From positions 434,001 through 498,000 of the forward strand of contig NZ_AFPU01000001.1 in the NCBI RefSeq assembly GCF_000220175.1: 64,000 nt of DNA, read 5' to 3'. This document shows, piece by piece, positions 26,175 through 35,849 of this stretch (position 1 is the first letter of the stretch; every line of letters starts with the position of its first letter). A program made the position numbers and the translations under genes. Source of the stretch: Nitrosarchaeum koreense MY1. Its GTDB lineage: Archaea > Thermoproteota > Nitrososphaeria > Nitrososphaerales > Nitrosopumilaceae. Under the pieces are notes generated by a model that was given only the letters and a program-made list of their open reading frames with translations, did not search any database and had not been told where the DNA came from.

Positions 26175-27419
26175 TCATAGCAGATTATTTGCTTGTGGCT
26201 CTGTCCCTTCTTGTTTCTGTTCTTTTTTATATTCTATCTTTAACCATATTGGCGTTATGATTGTTGTAACTGCTACCATGATCACAATGGTGGAATACAC
26301 ACTTGATGTTAAAATTCCTGATGCTACTCCTACTCCTGCCACAATCAAACCTACTTCCCCTCTTGATATCATGCCTATCCCTACTTTCATTCCCTTGGAT
26401 TTGCTTTTCAAAAACATCATTGCTGGAAGTCCACATCCCAATAATTTTGTCACAATTGCTATTACAATGATTATCCCACTAAGATACAATATCTCTGCAT
26501 TTACCTGTCTAAAATCTACTTGTGCACCAATTATTGCAAAGAATAACGGTGCAAAGATCAATCCTATTTGATGTGCATAGTTTTCGACTTTTTCAAATAC
26601 CTTTGTAGTTGATAATGCCATGCCTACTGCAAATGCCCCTACGATCGGTGACAGTCCAATAGATCCTGCAAGTGCTGCTGCTCCAAAAAACGATGCTGTT
26701 GCAATTCCTTCTACACTTCCTTTTGCTTTCCATAATCTTGGTGTGATGATTTTTGGCATTACCCAAACAGATGCTATGAGCATTGCTGCAAAGAATCCTA
26801 ACACTTGAAGAATTTTTATTGTTACATCTGAAATATCTATACTGTCTACTCCTCCAGGACCGTTTGCAATTGATATTACCACTGACAGTACTGCTATAGC
26901 TAAAATGTCGTCAACTACTGCTGCTCCAATAATTAGACGTGCTTCTGTTGATTTGAGTTTTCCAAATTCACTTAATACTTGAACTGAAATTGCGATACTT
27001 GTTGCTGTAAGTGCTGTAGCAATAAGCATTGATTGCAACGCATCAAAACCAAACATCTGAAAAACTATCAGTCCTACTGCAAATGGAACTATCACTCCCA
27101 ATGTTCCAACTGTAAACGATGCTTTTCCACCTTTTAGGAATTCCTTTGGAGTCATCTCAAGTCCCGCCATAAACAAAATTACTATTGCCCCAATCTCTCC
27201 AAGAATTTTTATCTCATTGTTAATGTTAACTAGTGATACTCCGCCAGACCCAACAATGTATGCTCCAAGTGCAAATGGGCCGATTACCATGCCTGCTATT
27301 AATTCCCCTAACACAATTGGAAGTTTAAGCCTAAGAAATAACTCTGCCATTAATTTTGCGGCAAATAGTAGAATTCCTACCCCAATGATCGTTTCAATAA
27401 AATTTGCTTCTGCTGCCAT
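26175..27419 (-). CDS. Cation:proton antiporter, CPA2 family
   Basis: 414 residues with about 12-13 membrane segments. The start LPIVLGELIAGMVIGPFALG and the ion-binding VVDDILAIAVLSVV (Asp-Asp pair, about residues 168-169) are typical of CPA2 Na+/H+ antiporters (NapA/KefB-like). No C-terminal RCK/TrkA-N domain is present, so regulation by NAD or glutathione is unlikely. It would help pH and sodium homeostasis. Single gene between elp3 and purM. Confidence 0.88.
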   Translation of the reverse strand: MAAEANFIETIIGVGILLFAAKLMAELFLRLKLPIVLGELIAGMVIGPFALGAYIVGSGGVSLVNINNEIKILGEIGAIVILFMAGLEMTPKEFLKGGKASFTVGTLGVIVPFAVGLIVFQMFGFDALQSMLIATALTATSIAISVQVLSEFGKLKSTEARLIIGAAVVDDILAIAVLSVVISIANGPGGVDSIDISDVTIKILQVLGFFAAMLIASVWVMPKIITPRLWKAKGSVEGIATASFFGAAALAGSIGLSPIVGAFAVGMALSTTKVFEKVENYAHQIGLIFAPLFFAIIGAQVDFRQVNAEILYLSGIIIVIAIVTKLLGCGLPAMMFLKSKSKGMKVGIGMISRGEVGLIVAGVGVASGILTSSVYSTIVIMVAVTTIITPIWLKIEYKKEQKQEGTEPQANNLL

Positions 27420-27489
27420 TCTCTATCTTTGTTGATTTATTGCTAATATAAGGCGATATTTGGTTGAAAATTATTTCATATTTGTCTAA

Positions 27490-28512
27490 TTATGTGATTT
27501 TTGATGAATTTACAAAAACTCCTTTTTTGGATACTATCTGCCCTATTTCTTGAGTTGTAATTTTATACTTTTTGAAAATTGATCTTATTCTTGATACTTG
27601 ATCTTTTGGAGATATGATGCAAAATCCTATTCCCATGTTAAATGTCTTATACATCTCTTCTTGTTTTACTCCTTGCTCTTCAATTAATTCCATTATTGGA
27701 GGTATTTTTGGTAAACTATCTATATCGTATCCTATTTTTTTAAGTCTCATTAGTTTTGTAAATGCTCCACCCGTGATGTGGGCTAATCCGTTAATCTTGC
27801 ATTTTTGAATAATTTCTAAAACTGGTTTTACATAAATTTCTGTTGGCGTCAATAATGCGTCCCCTATGACTCCTACTCCTTTCACTTTGTCTTTTACAGA
27901 ATATTTTGATAACAGAGCTTTTCTTGCAAGTGAGTATCCGTTTGAGTGAATACCACTACTATTTGCCCCAATAATTACATCTCCTGGTTTTATTTTGTTA
28001 CCCAACACAATATCTTTTTTTGAAACAAGACCTACTACCATTCCTGCTAAATCAAATGAGAATTCTTTTCCTGTAAGAACATCCGGCATTATTGCTGTCT
28101 CTCCTCCTACAATTGGCAATGCTGACTTCTTTGCCCCATTAACTAATCCTTCTACAATTTTTTTAAAGATTATTTGATCATTTTTGTTTGAAGCAATATA
28201 GTCTACAAATGAAACTGGAGTTGCACCGATACATATTATGTCATTTACATTCATTGCAACACAATCAATTCCTATAGTGTTGTATTTTTTCATCATATTT
28301 GCAATTACTACCTTTGTCCCTACGCCGTCTGTATGTGTAGCTAGTAATTGTCCTCCTGGAATCTCTATAATTCCTGCATAATGTCCAAAACCATGTGTTA
28401 TCTTTGCCATTTTTTGGAGTTTATGTGTGGATTCAATCAGTCTGCCTATTGCTGCCTGACTTTGTTTAATTTTGGTAATGTCCACGCCTGCATCTTTGTA
28501 GGTTAAACCCAT
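27490..28512 (-). CDS. purM: Phosphoribosylformylglycinamidine cyclo-ligase PurM
   Basis: 340 residues, normal length. Motifs: GLTYKDAGVDITK at the start, GFGHYAGII, LLATHTDGVGTKV (ATP/Mg site), GIDCVAMNVNDIICIGA, VGGETAIMPDV and GIHSNGYSLARK. It closes the imidazole ring to AIR in purine synthesis; AIR is also the ThiC substrate in this window. It stands alone. Confidence 0.96.
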   Translation of the reverse strand: MGLTYKDAGVDITKIKQSQAAIGRLIESTHKLQKMAKITHGFGHYAGIIEIPGGQLLATHTDGVGTKVVIANMMKKYNTIGIDCVAMNVNDIICIGATPVSFVDYIASNKNDQIIFKKIVEGLVNGAKKSALPIVGGETAIMPDVLTGKEFSFDLAGMVVGLVSKKDIVLGNKIKPGDVIIGANSSGIHSNGYSLARKALLSKYSVKDKVKGVGVIGDALLTPTEIYVKPVLEIIQKCKINGLAHITGGAFTKLMRLKKIGYDIDSLPKIPPIMELIEEQGVKQEEMYKTFNMGIGFCIISPKDQVSRIRSIFKKYKITTQEIGQIVSKKGVFVNSSKIT

Positions 28513-28561
28513 AGTTTCATGCGTATTTGCTGTGAATAAAAGAATTTGCCTGCCCTATGGC

Positions 28562-29287
28562 TTACATATACATTCCAGAAAACTCTTCTCTGTGCTTGAC
28601 ATATTTTTGAGATAATTCGTTAAATTCAGAATGAATCCTCTCTTTTTCTTTCTCCAAACTACTAGTGTCTATTTTCATATCGTAGAATCTGTTTAATGCT
28701 TCTATCAATGTAGATGCCGCTATAGGATCCGGTGATGTTTTATTTGCTTTTGCAAGTAATGCCACTCCTTGAATTTTTCTTACAATACATTCGTTTAAAA
28801 TTCCTCCTGGAATTCCAGTAATGAATCCTTGTGGGATCATGCTGATATTTTTATCTGCCATCATTCTTACCAAATCTTCTTTTGCTGCACAATATGCTTT
28901 ATCATCATGTTCTTCACTTGGAATTCCATCTAAAATTACAATTTCTTTTGATCCTTTTTTTTCTGACCAATCTAAAATAGCTGAAACCAATGAATACAAT
29001 CCCTCCATTCTTAATGTTATTTCACAAATTATTGCACATATTGTTCCATCTTTATTTGCATAAAATCTAAAAGGATGACGCAGTCTTCCTTTCATAAAAA
29101 CAGTTGATGGTGGAAGATGTTTTGATCTCATCAATCCAATTTCTTCCATCTTTAATTCTTCGATGATGTGGCTGATTGAAAGTGATCCTACCAGACCTGC
29201 TCCAACAAATCCTGCAAATATTATCGGACTGTTTAGTTCTACTTTTTTTATTTCAAATACTTCTGCTTCTGGAAATCCGTCTGCCAC
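28562..29287 (-). CDS. PAC2-family protein (proteasome assembly chaperone-like)
   Basis: 241 residues. PAC2 signatures: FAGFVGAGLVGSLSISHIIEEL near the N-terminus, SVLVSAILDWSEKKG-like helix, ILDGIP and the FITGIPGGILNECI loop; the C-terminus is a short coiled coil (about residues 210-235). In archaea PAC2/PbaB-like proteins associate with the proteasome or its regulatory ATPases. It is 21 bp downstream of the wHTH gene and probably shares its promoter. Confidence 0.85.
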   Translation of the reverse strand: MADGFPEAEVFEIKKVELNSPIIFAGFVGAGLVGSLSISHIIEELKMEEIGLMRSKHLPPSTVFMKGRLRHPFRFYANKDGTICAIICEITLRMEGLYSLVSAILDWSEKKGSKEIVILDGIPSEEHDDKAYCAAKEDLVRMMADKNISMIPQGFITGIPGGILNECIVRKIQGVALLAKANKTSPDPIAASTLIEALNRFYDMKIDTSSLEKEKERIHSEFNELSQKYVKHREEFSGMYM

Positions 29288-29308
29288 TCTCTACGTCAAT
29301 TATTCTGT

Positions 29309-29656
29309 CTAATTACTTTTATGAATAAACAGATTCAACATGGTTCTTCCTTTGTCTGTTATGGTATAGATCATGTTTGCTCCTACTGCTTCTTTTTGCA
29401 CAAAGTTGTAATCTATACAAAGATGCAGATAATTCAGAAATGATTTTTTCATTCTTATCTTAGATTTTGAATATAGATCTGAAAACGTCATTGGGTTTCC
29501 TCTAAGTTGGTATAATAATTTTAGAAGAGATAACGTGCTGTAATCTCTTGTTCTTGCTTTTACTGCATCTAGTATCTGGACGTCTCTTTTTATAATAAAA
29601 TCTTCGAATTGGTCTGCTACTTCTACAGGTATGTATGTTAGTCTTGCTCGCATCAT
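29309..29656 (-). CDS. Winged-helix DNA-binding protein, 115 aa
   Basis: A single winged-helix domain: SLLKLLYQLRGNPMTFSDLYSKSKIRMKKSFLNYLHLCIDYNFV (HTH and recognition helix) followed by a wing (YTITDKGRTMLNLF), preceded by a 30-residue helix. It resembles MarR/PadR-like archaeal regulators. A 17-bp palindrome covers its own start codon, so autorepression is likely. The first of two adjacent ATGs is at 29656. The PAC2 gene follows. Confidence 0.75.
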   Translation of the reverse strand: MMRARLTYIPVEVADQFEDFIIKRDVQILDAVKARTRDYSTLSLLKLLYQLRGNPMTFSDLYSKSKIRMKKSFLNYLHLCIDYNFVQKEAVGANMIYTITDKGRTMLNLFIHKSN

Positions 29657-29672
29657 ACCGTATGGTACGGTA
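29656..29672 (-). promoter_or_regulatory. Palindromic operator over the wHTH start codon
   Basis: TACCGTA-TGG-TACGGTA is a perfect 7-bp inverted repeat with a 3-bp spacer. It begins on the first base of the start codon. A TATA-like TTATTAATG (29680-29688 on plus) lies about 28 nt upstream of the ATG, so the palindrome spans the expected transcription start, the classic place for a repressor. The natural candidate is the encoded wHTH protein. Confidence 0.6.
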
Positions 29673-29816
29673 CATTACCTTATTAATGTTCATCTCAAGC
29701 TTTGTTGCTCTATCTAGATGGTTTTTTACACCATTTTCATGCCTATTGATCTAACGATGCTCCTAAAATGTCAAAGATCAAATAATTTCAATATAACTGT
29801 AATTTTATTGAAACAA

Positions 29817-31088
29817 CTATGGTTTATTGCTTCTTGGATTCTTGTATCTGAATTTGTTAATTTTGATCAGTTCTGCATATGATCCAAATTTAGTCGAGTC
29901 TGAAATTTTATCAAGCTCATCATCTGATTCATCATTACCATCAAATCTCTTCAATATTTTATAATTGGTACTTCTTTCAGCAGGTACTCTTCCAATCTCT
30001 TTGACAAGTCGTCTGATCTCTTTTGGTTTTATCAATTGTCCGTGATTAGAACCAGCTGAAGTTGAAATACTTTCATTGATTAATGTTCCCCCAAAATCAT
30101 TTGCCCCCCACATTAACAATAACTGTGACATTTTTTGTCCTTCCTTTACCCAAGACATTTGAATATTGTCAATCTGATTATTCAATAAAATTCTTGCAAT
30201 GGCATGAGTAAGTAACACATCTTTTCCACTACCTCCTTCTCTTATCTCTTCATGAAGTTGATGTTTGTACATCGGAGCTTCACTGTGAATAAAATTAAGT
30301 GGAACAAATTCTGTGAATCCTTTTGTCTCTTTTTGAATTTCTCTGATTTTTACAATATGGTTTACTCTGTCTTCTGGAGTTTCAATATGACCAAACATCA
30401 TAGTTGATGTAGTGTTAATTCCAAGATTATGTGCAGTTTTAATTACATCTATCCAATCTTTCACACTTATCCTTCCTGGAGAAATTTTATCTCTTAGTTT
30501 CTGATCTAAAATTTCAGCTGCAGTTCCTGGAAGTGTATTTACTCCTGCTTCCTTGAGTCTTTTTAGATATTCTCTAATTGTAGTCTTTGATCTTGATGCT
30601 CCATAAAGTACTTCTTCAGGTGAAAATCCATGTATGTGAATATCTGGAATTTCTTTTTTAATTTCTTTACAAATATTTTCATATAGTTCTCCCTCCATGT
30701 CTGGTGGAAGGCCTGCTTGAATACATACCTCGGTAGCCCCTAATTGATGTGCTTCTTTTGCGCGTCTTACAATCTCCTCAGTTGGGAGAAAATATCCTTC
30801 TTCTTCTCTAAAGTCTCTACTAAATGCACAAAAACCGCATTGCTTAATGCATACGTTAGTGAAATTGATGTTTCTATTTACAACATAGGTGACTGTATCT
30901 CCTGCTCTTCTACTTCTAATTTCATCTGCTACCAATCCTACTAAATGAAAATCAATACCTGATGTATTGTACAGCCTTAATCCTTCTTCTGCTGATACCT
31001 CTTTGTCAGATAATGCTTTGTTTAAAATTTCAGAAATAGATGAATCTGATTTTTTAAGTAGGGAATCTATATTCGCATTCATTTCCAA
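29817..31088 (-). CDS. cofH: FO synthase subunit 2 (CofH)
   Basis: 423 residues of radical SAM FO synthase. The cluster motif is CIKQCGFCAFSR (C80, C84, C87). CofH traits are TEVCIQAGLPPDM, IHGFSPEEV, TLPGTAAEIL, TMMFGHIETPEDR, FTEFVPLNFIH and MWGANDFGGTLINESIS. With CofG it joins tyrosine and a ribityl-uracil into FO, the deazaflavin of F420. It overlaps cofG by 10 bp. The C-terminus is about 35 residues longer than the core, with an acidic segment. Confidence 0.93.
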   Translation of the reverse strand: MEMNANIDSLLKKSDSSISEILNKALSDKEVSAEEGLRLYNTSGIDFHLVGLVADEIRSRRAGDTVTYVVNRNINFTNVCIKQCGFCAFSRDFREEEGYFLPTEEIVRRAKEAHQLGATEVCIQAGLPPDMEGELYENICKEIKKEIPDIHIHGFSPEEVLYGASRSKTTIREYLKRLKEAGVNTLPGTAAEILDQKLRDKISPGRISVKDWIDVIKTAHNLGINTTSTMMFGHIETPEDRVNHIVKIREIQKETKGFTEFVPLNFIHSEAPMYKHQLHEEIREGGSGKDVLLTHAIARILLNNQIDNIQMSWVKEGQKMSQLLLMWGANDFGGTLINESISTSAGSNHGQLIKPKEIRRLVKEIGRVPAERSTNYKILKRFDGNDESDDELDKISDSTKFGSYAELIKINKFRYKNPRSNKP

Positions 31089-32248
31089 TAGTCCTTCCTT
31101 ACCAATCCTTCCTCATCTTCAATATCTTTCATCTTACCTCTTAACTCTTTGCCAATAAATGAAAAAAATTCTGGATAAATTGGAAATCTACATTTTAAAT
31201 CAAACCCTGCATTCTTTGAATCTTGTTCTACTTTTTTAATCTCTGGCCATGAAAATTCTGGATTTACATAATCTGGTGTAAGTGGTGAAATTCCCCCCCA
31301 ATCATTAATTCCTAAAGATAGAAAACTCTGATATGAATTTGGAGATAAATTTGGTGGAATCTGTATGTTCGTTTTTGGCATGATTATTCTTGTTAGTGCG
31401 ACAATTATTTTGAAATAGTTTTCATTTGTTGGAGGAAAATTTTTCATCTTAGTGTCTTGCTTTGGCTGAAAGTTTTGAATAATTACCTCTTGAATATTTC
31501 CATATTTTTCTTGTAGTTTTTTTATTGCAATAATAGAATCTATTACCTCAATTGGTGTTTCTCCAATGCCTACAAGAATCCCTGTGGTCATTGGAATCTT
31601 TAATCTACCCGTATTTTTTAATACTTCAAGTCTTGCTTGTGGTCTTTTACTGGCAGCTAGATAATGAGGCATATCTTTTTTTGTCAATCTTTCACTAACG
31701 TTTTCAAGCATTATGCCCATTGACACATTGGTTTTCTGTAATTCCTTTAGCTCATCATGGTTCAAATTCCCAGCATTGGTATGTGGGAACAATCCCTCTT
31801 CTATTGCTAATTCTGATGCATGAATCAAATATTCTGCAGTTGATCTGAATCCATTTTCTTTTAGCCACTCTTTGGCTTCTTGATATTTTTGTTCTGGTCT
31901 TTCACCTGTCACAAATAATGCTTCTACACATCGATATTTTTTTGCAAGACCCAATAACTGTTTTATTTCTTGTTTTGACATTAATGATATTTTATTTTCA
32001 TTAGGTTCTGCCTTGTAAGTACAGTATGAGCATGTGTCTTTGCATAAATTTACAATATTAAAAAATGCTTTTTTTGAAAATGTTACTGAATCATTTTTAA
32101 ATCTCTGTCTTAGTTTTTGTGCCGTTGAGAATAATTCTTTAGAATTTATTTTTGAATTTTGATATATCTCCACTATGTCTTCTCTGGAAATTATTTTATC
32201 TTCTAAAACACTGTTTAAACTCTCAGAGTTTAATACAAGCTCATTCAA
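31079..32248 (-). CDS. cofG: FO synthase subunit 1 (CofG)
   Basis: 389 residues. Radical SAM motif CKDTCSYCTYK (C69, C73, C76), with the CofG-typical EALFVTGERPEQ, TNAGNLNHDEL, MTTGILVGIGETP, VIIQNFQPK and INDWGGISPLTPDYVNPE. It acts first in FO assembly with CofH. The 10-bp overlap shows co-translation. Together they indicate that this organism makes F420. Confidence 0.94.
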   Translation of the reverse strand: MNELVLNSESLNSVLEDKIISREDIVEIYQNSKINSKELFSTAQKLRQRFKNDSVTFSKKAFFNIVNLCKDTCSYCTYKAEPNENKISLMSKQEIKQLLGLAKKYRCVEALFVTGERPEQKYQEAKEWLKENGFRSTAEYLIHASELAIEEGLFPHTNAGNLNHDELKELQKTNVSMGIMLENVSERLTKKDMPHYLAASKRPQARLEVLKNTGRLKIPMTTGILVGIGETPIEVIDSIIAIKKLQEKYGNIQEVIIQNFQPKQDTKMKNFPPTNENYFKIIVALTRIIMPKTNIQIPPNLSPNSYQSFLSLGINDWGGISPLTPDYVNPEFSWPEIKKVEQDSKNAGFDLKCRFPIYPEFFSFIGKELRGKMKDIEDEEGLVRKDYWK

Positions 32249-32290
32249 TAGTTGGTGTTTTTGTCTAGAGGTATTTATGCTTGTATTGCG

Positions 32291-33433
32291 TTAATTTCCA
32301 TTTGGTCGTTCATCTAGAGTAATTATGATATTAGTTGTTCTACCGTCTCTTAGAACCTCTAAAACCATTTCATCTCCTACAGATTTTGCTCTCTGCAAAT
32401 GAATTAAAATATCATCTATTTTTCTTACTTGATTTCCATCAACTGATAAAATAATGTCTCCTCCGATTAAATACTTTATTCCATCGACTTCTACAGTTTC
32501 ATTTGAACCGTGTATTCCAGCTTTTGCAGCTGGACTATCATCCACAACTGTAATTACTAGAAAACCTACCGCATCATTTAGATTCAAAACTTTAGCAAGA
32601 TCTGGATCAATATCTCTACCTGCTATTCCAATCCATGGGTGTATGTATTTTCCATCTACGATTATCTTTGGAACAATTTTAGCTAAAGTTTGTGATGGCA
32701 CTGCAAATCCTACTCCTGTAAATTCGCCCGTAGTTGATTGTATTGCAGTGTTTATCCCAACAATCTCTCCTCTCATATTCAATAGTGGTCCTCCTGAATT
32801 TCCTGGATTAATGGCAGCATCTGTCTGAATCACATCTGGAATGGAGTATCCTGCACCTGAAGGTAAGAGTCTGCCCAATTGACTAATAATCCCTGAAGTC
32901 ATAGAACCTGATAACCCAAACGGATTTCCTATTGCTGCTATTGGTTCTCCAACTTTGAGATTTGCTGAATCTCCTAGTGGCAATGGCTGCAATAATGATA
33001 AATCTGCATTGACCTTGATTACTCCTATGTCTGTATATTGATCAGAGCCCACAATCTCTGCATTATATGATCTGCCATCCAAAAATGTAACTACTACTTT
33101 TTTTACATTCTTAACAACATGAGCATTTGTAATTATATGACCTTGTTTGTCAAAAACAAAACCAGAACCTACTCCACTAGTTCCGTTTGACTGCTCCGCT
33201 CTTTGAACGTTAATTCTAACTACTCCTGGTTCTGATTTTTCAAATATTTCAATTAATGAAAGTTTTTTTGAGTAATCCGTCAATATTGCTCCTGTTGCAC
33301 TTGGAATCGATTTGTTATCTGAAATGACATCTGCTTTTACTGCAGTTGGAGGTACTGCTAAAATTACTGCAAAAATTATTGCAACAATTGCTGCTCCACT
33401 TATGGCTCCAACAATTACTCCAGATTTATCCAT
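32291..33433 (-). CDS. HtrA/DegP-type serine protease with PDZ domain
   Basis: 380 residues. One N-terminal membrane anchor (about residues 6-27), a trypsin-like domain with catalytic triad H105 (TNAHVV), D135 (YTDIGVIK) and S213 (GNSGGP), and one PDZ domain (about residues 270-365, ending LEVLRDGRTTNIII). It would degrade or refold damaged proteins at the outer face of the membrane. It is not overlapped by neighbours (42 bp to cofG). Confidence 0.94.
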   Translation of the reverse strand: MDKSGVIVGAISGAAIVAIIFAVILAVPPTAVKADVISDNKSIPSATGAILTDYSKKLSLIEIFEKSEPGVVRINVQRAEQSNGTSGVGSGFVFDKQGHIITNAHVVKNVKKVVVTFLDGRSYNAEIVGSDQYTDIGVIKVNADLSLLQPLPLGDSANLKVGEPIAAIGNPFGLSGSMTSGIISQLGRLLPSGAGYSIPDVIQTDAAINPGNSGGPLLNMRGEIVGINTAIQSTTGEFTGVGFAVPSQTLAKIVPKIIVDGKYIHPWIGIAGRDIDPDLAKVLNLNDAVGFLVITVVDDSPAAKAGIHGSNETVEVDGIKYLIGGDIILSVDGNQVRKIDDILIHLQRAKSVGDEMVLEVLRDGRTTNIIITLDERPNGN

Positions 33434-33470
33434 GCAAAATCGGTACCCTATTTTCTATCTAAAAGCATTG

Positions 33471-34676
33471 CTATACACTAATTGAGTTTTGAACATGATC
33501 TTTCATGTAATATTTTCGCCCTCTCCATGATACAGCACTATTCTTAGCTTGAAGTAATCCACTCAAAAAACCTAATACGACTACTAGACTTCCTATTGGG
33601 GCAAACAAAGCATCAATTAATTTTAACTGCAATAATTTTTTGACTTCGATTATTGCTCCAACGTAAATCATTACTGTGGAAATAATTGATGCCACAAATA
33701 ATAATGAAAATGATGTCGTTTGAAATGCTCCAAAGATTGAATATGCTAAAATTGGAAATGGCATAAATAATAAAAACAATACTGCAAAAAAACATCCAAT
33801 TGCAATTTTTTTACTTTGTAAATATAGTGGAACCATTAATCTTTTCAATGCATTCCAAAGTGTACTTCGGTCTCTGGCCCAAACTGCATCAATTAGGTGG
33901 TCTCCTCTAACGATTTTCATTTTATATCCTGATTCTTTTACTTTTTTTCCAAGGGCACCATCTTCAATAATTTCATGTTTAACACTCTCATGCATTCCAA
34001 CTGATTCGTATGTTTTTCTTTTAATTATGAAAAAACTGCCAAAAAAATACGCTGTTTTCTTTGAAGGGTCATTAACTCTTAGCGCTGAAAATCTAGTGTG
34101 GAGAAAGACCGAAATCATCGGCAGTGTGATTTTTGTCCAAAAATCAATTGCGCGCATTTTTGGAATTGCTGATAATGCATCTAAATCAAAAGAAAGTAAA
34201 TGAGATACTGCAAGTGAGATTATATTTTGTGAATGCTTTGTATCTGCATCAGAAAATAATAAAATCTCACCAGTTGCTTTTTTGTATCCTTCCATGCAGG
34301 CCCAATTTTTCCCCATCCATCCATCTGGTTTTGTTTGTGCACTTACTGGAATTATTTTTGAGTTTTTCTTTGCATATTCAGAAATAATTTTACTAGTTGA
34401 ATCATTTGATGAATCATCTATTACAATTATTTCATAATTTGAATAGTTTTGCTCAATTAGTGAGTCAAGACATCTTCCAATGAATTCTTCTTCATTTCTT
34501 GCAGGAAGAATTATTGAAACTTTAGGGTTGTCGTGCTCTTTTTTTTCAAAGTCTTCAAGCTTTGGTGTAAATCTGGCAGAGTCAACCATCGATTTTATTA
34601 GAATTATCCATGCTGCTGAAATTCCAATTAAAATTGCGATTAATGAATAATTTAAAACATCTAAAACTAATTCCAT
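33471..34676 (-). CDS. Membrane glycosyltransferase, family 2
   Basis: 401 residues. One N-terminal membrane helix, then a GT-A domain with VSIILPARNEEEFIGRCLDSL, EIIVIDDSSNDST, the metal-binding DADTKH, and an acid-rich IIEDGALGKKVKESG; the WARDRSTLWNALKR segment resembles the Q/RxxRW-type loop. Three or four membrane helices form the C-terminus. It probably glycosylates a lipid or carotenoid-like acceptor, but the acceptor is unknown. Followed after 37 bp by htrA and preceded by a 3-bp gap to an SRPBCC gene. Confidence 0.85.
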   Translation of the reverse strand: MELVLDVLNYSLIAILIGISAAWIILIKSMVDSARFTPKLEDFEKKEHDNPKVSIILPARNEEEFIGRCLDSLIEQNYSNYEIIVIDDSSNDSTSKIISEYAKKNSKIIPVSAQTKPDGWMGKNWACMEGYKKATGEILLFSDADTKHSQNIISLAVSHLLSFDLDALSAIPKMRAIDFWTKITLPMISVFLHTRFSALRVNDPSKKTAYFFGSFFIIKRKTYESVGMHESVKHEIIEDGALGKKVKESGYKMKIVRGDHLIDAVWARDRSTLWNALKRLMVPLYLQSKKIAIGCFFAVLFLLFMPFPILAYSIFGAFQTTSFSLLFVASIISTVMIYVGAIIEVKKLLQLKLIDALFAPIGSLVVVLGFLSGLLQAKNSAVSWRGRKYYMKDHVQNSISV

Positions 34677-34679
34677 GAA

Positions 34680-35096
34680 TTATCTCTCTATCTCTTCTTT
34701 GATCTTCTGTAATGCTTGTTCAGTTCCACTTTGAATGTGTTTTTTTATCATTCCGGTGAACATCCCCATCATTCCAGAAAGTTTGATATCCCATTTTACA
34801 TCTAGGATTGTTTTTTTATCTTTTGCAGTTAATGTGATTATCTTACTTCCTACTATGACTCCTTTTGTGAATAATGCTTCGATCTTTTCTTTTGGGTATA
34901 GTTTTACTTCCTGCATGCATTTTTGATCTCTAAACGCTATTGTAATCTCTCTGTTTACCATATTGTCGTTTTTTGATATGTTTCTAATCTCTTTTGTTCC
35001 CTTCCAAAATTTTGGTTCGTTATCTATGTCTGAGACTATGTTCCAAACATTATCAATTTGGGCATCAATTTCTACTGAAACCTGAATTTCTGCCAT
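34680..35096 (-). CDS. SRPBCC-superfamily ligand-binding protein
   Basis: About 138 residues from the ATG that gives MAEIQVSVEIDAQIDNVWNI; earlier ATGs at 35108 and 35105 are also possible. The start-strand, VWNIVSDIDNEPKFW motif and long C-terminal amphipathic helix (GTEQALQKIKEEIER) fit the polyketide-cyclase/START-like helix-grip fold. Such proteins bind hydrophobic ligands. The 3-bp gap to the glycosyltransferase suggests a joint role in lipid metabolism; this is inference. Confidence 0.75.
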   Translation of the reverse strand: MAEIQVSVEIDAQIDNVWNIVSDIDNEPKFWKGTKEIRNISKNDNMVNREITIAFRDQKCMQEVKLYPKEKIEALFTKGVIVGSKIITLTAKDKKTILDVKWDIKLSGMMGMFTGMIKKHIQSGTEQALQKIKEEIER

Positions 35097-35240
35097 GCCT
35101 TTCATCATTTCGCATTAAATATATTAGATTCCAATAACATAAGAAACTGACTGTGATGGGCAACATGCCTAAAATCCAGAACAGTAACTCCAGTTCTAAC
35201 GGCAATTGCCAAACTTCCGTCACAGTCAATTACACTAAAC

Positions 35241-35456
35241 ATGAAACCATCACGATATATGCCAAAAATTGGAACCTTTGACGGAGCGGGGTTTTGGAAA
35301 AACGCCTATGCTCATCAACGTGGTAAGTTACTAAAAATGGTAAATGTGCCTGATGATCAAATAATTGCTTTAGTGAATAAAAAATATGTTGAATTGCCAG
35401 CTGCACTGAAATATGAAATTGAAACAAGTGGCATTGATAAAAAAACTCTGTTGTGA
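35241..35456 (+). CDS. Hypothetical protein, 71 aa
   Basis: The sequence PKIGTFDGAGFWKNAYAHQRGKLLKM and KKYVELPAALKYEIE gives a small soluble, basic, mostly helical protein. A later ATG (35259, MPKIGTF) is an alternative start. The same frame is open without a start codon back to 35157. No family recognised. Confidence 0.55.
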   Translation: MKPSRYMPKIGTFDGAGFWKNAYAHQRGKLLKMVNVPDDQIIALVNKKYVELPAALKYEIETSGIDKKTLL

Positions 35457-35497
35457 AATTTCGAAATTGATTTTAATGAGATAATTTAGGAATTCTT

Positions 35498-35824
35498 ATG
35501 TCTCATGTGTCTTATGATGATTTTGCAAAATTAGACATTCGTGTCGCAAAAATTATTTCAACCGAACCAATTACAGGCAAAACTAGAATTATCAAAGGAA
35601 TTATTGATCTTGGAAATGAAACAAGAAATGTGATAATTGGTGGAGCACAATATTACAAACCTGAGGATATTATTGGCAAAGTAGTAATTGTTATTGCAAA
35701 CTTGGAACCTAAAACTATGGCTGGAGTTGAATCAAATGCAATGCTTTTGGCTGCTGATGTTGATGATAAACCATTTTGGCTAACCGTTAATGAGGACGTC
35801 CCTTTAGGAAGTCCTATAAAATAA
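35498..35824 (+). CDS. tRNA-binding domain protein (MetRS C-terminal/CsaA-like)
   Basis: 108 residues forming one EMAP-II/Arc1p-type OB fold: LDIRVAKIISTEPITGKTRIIKGIIDLG, NVIIGGAQYYKPEDIIGKVVIVIANLEPKTMAGVESNAMLLAA. In archaea such free-standing domains act as the C-terminal part or beta subunit of methionyl-tRNA synthetase, or as CsaA-like RNA chaperones. It is the second gene of a possible two-gene unit, 41 bp after the preceding ORF. Confidence 0.9.
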   Translation: MSHVSYDDFAKLDIRVAKIISTEPITGKTRIIKGIIDLGNETRNVIIGGAQYYKPEDIIGKVVIVIANLEPKTMAGVESNAMLLAADVDDKPFWLTVNEDVPLGSPIK

Positions 35825-35849
35825 TTAAGAAAATAAATTCAATCTACGT

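Noticed and set aside
35156-35281. A 41-codon ATG ORF (MGNMPKIQNSNSSSNGN...) upstream of the 71-aa gene
   Set aside because: It is out of frame with and overlaps the 71-aa gene, has no recognisable motif, and its polar composition gives no support.
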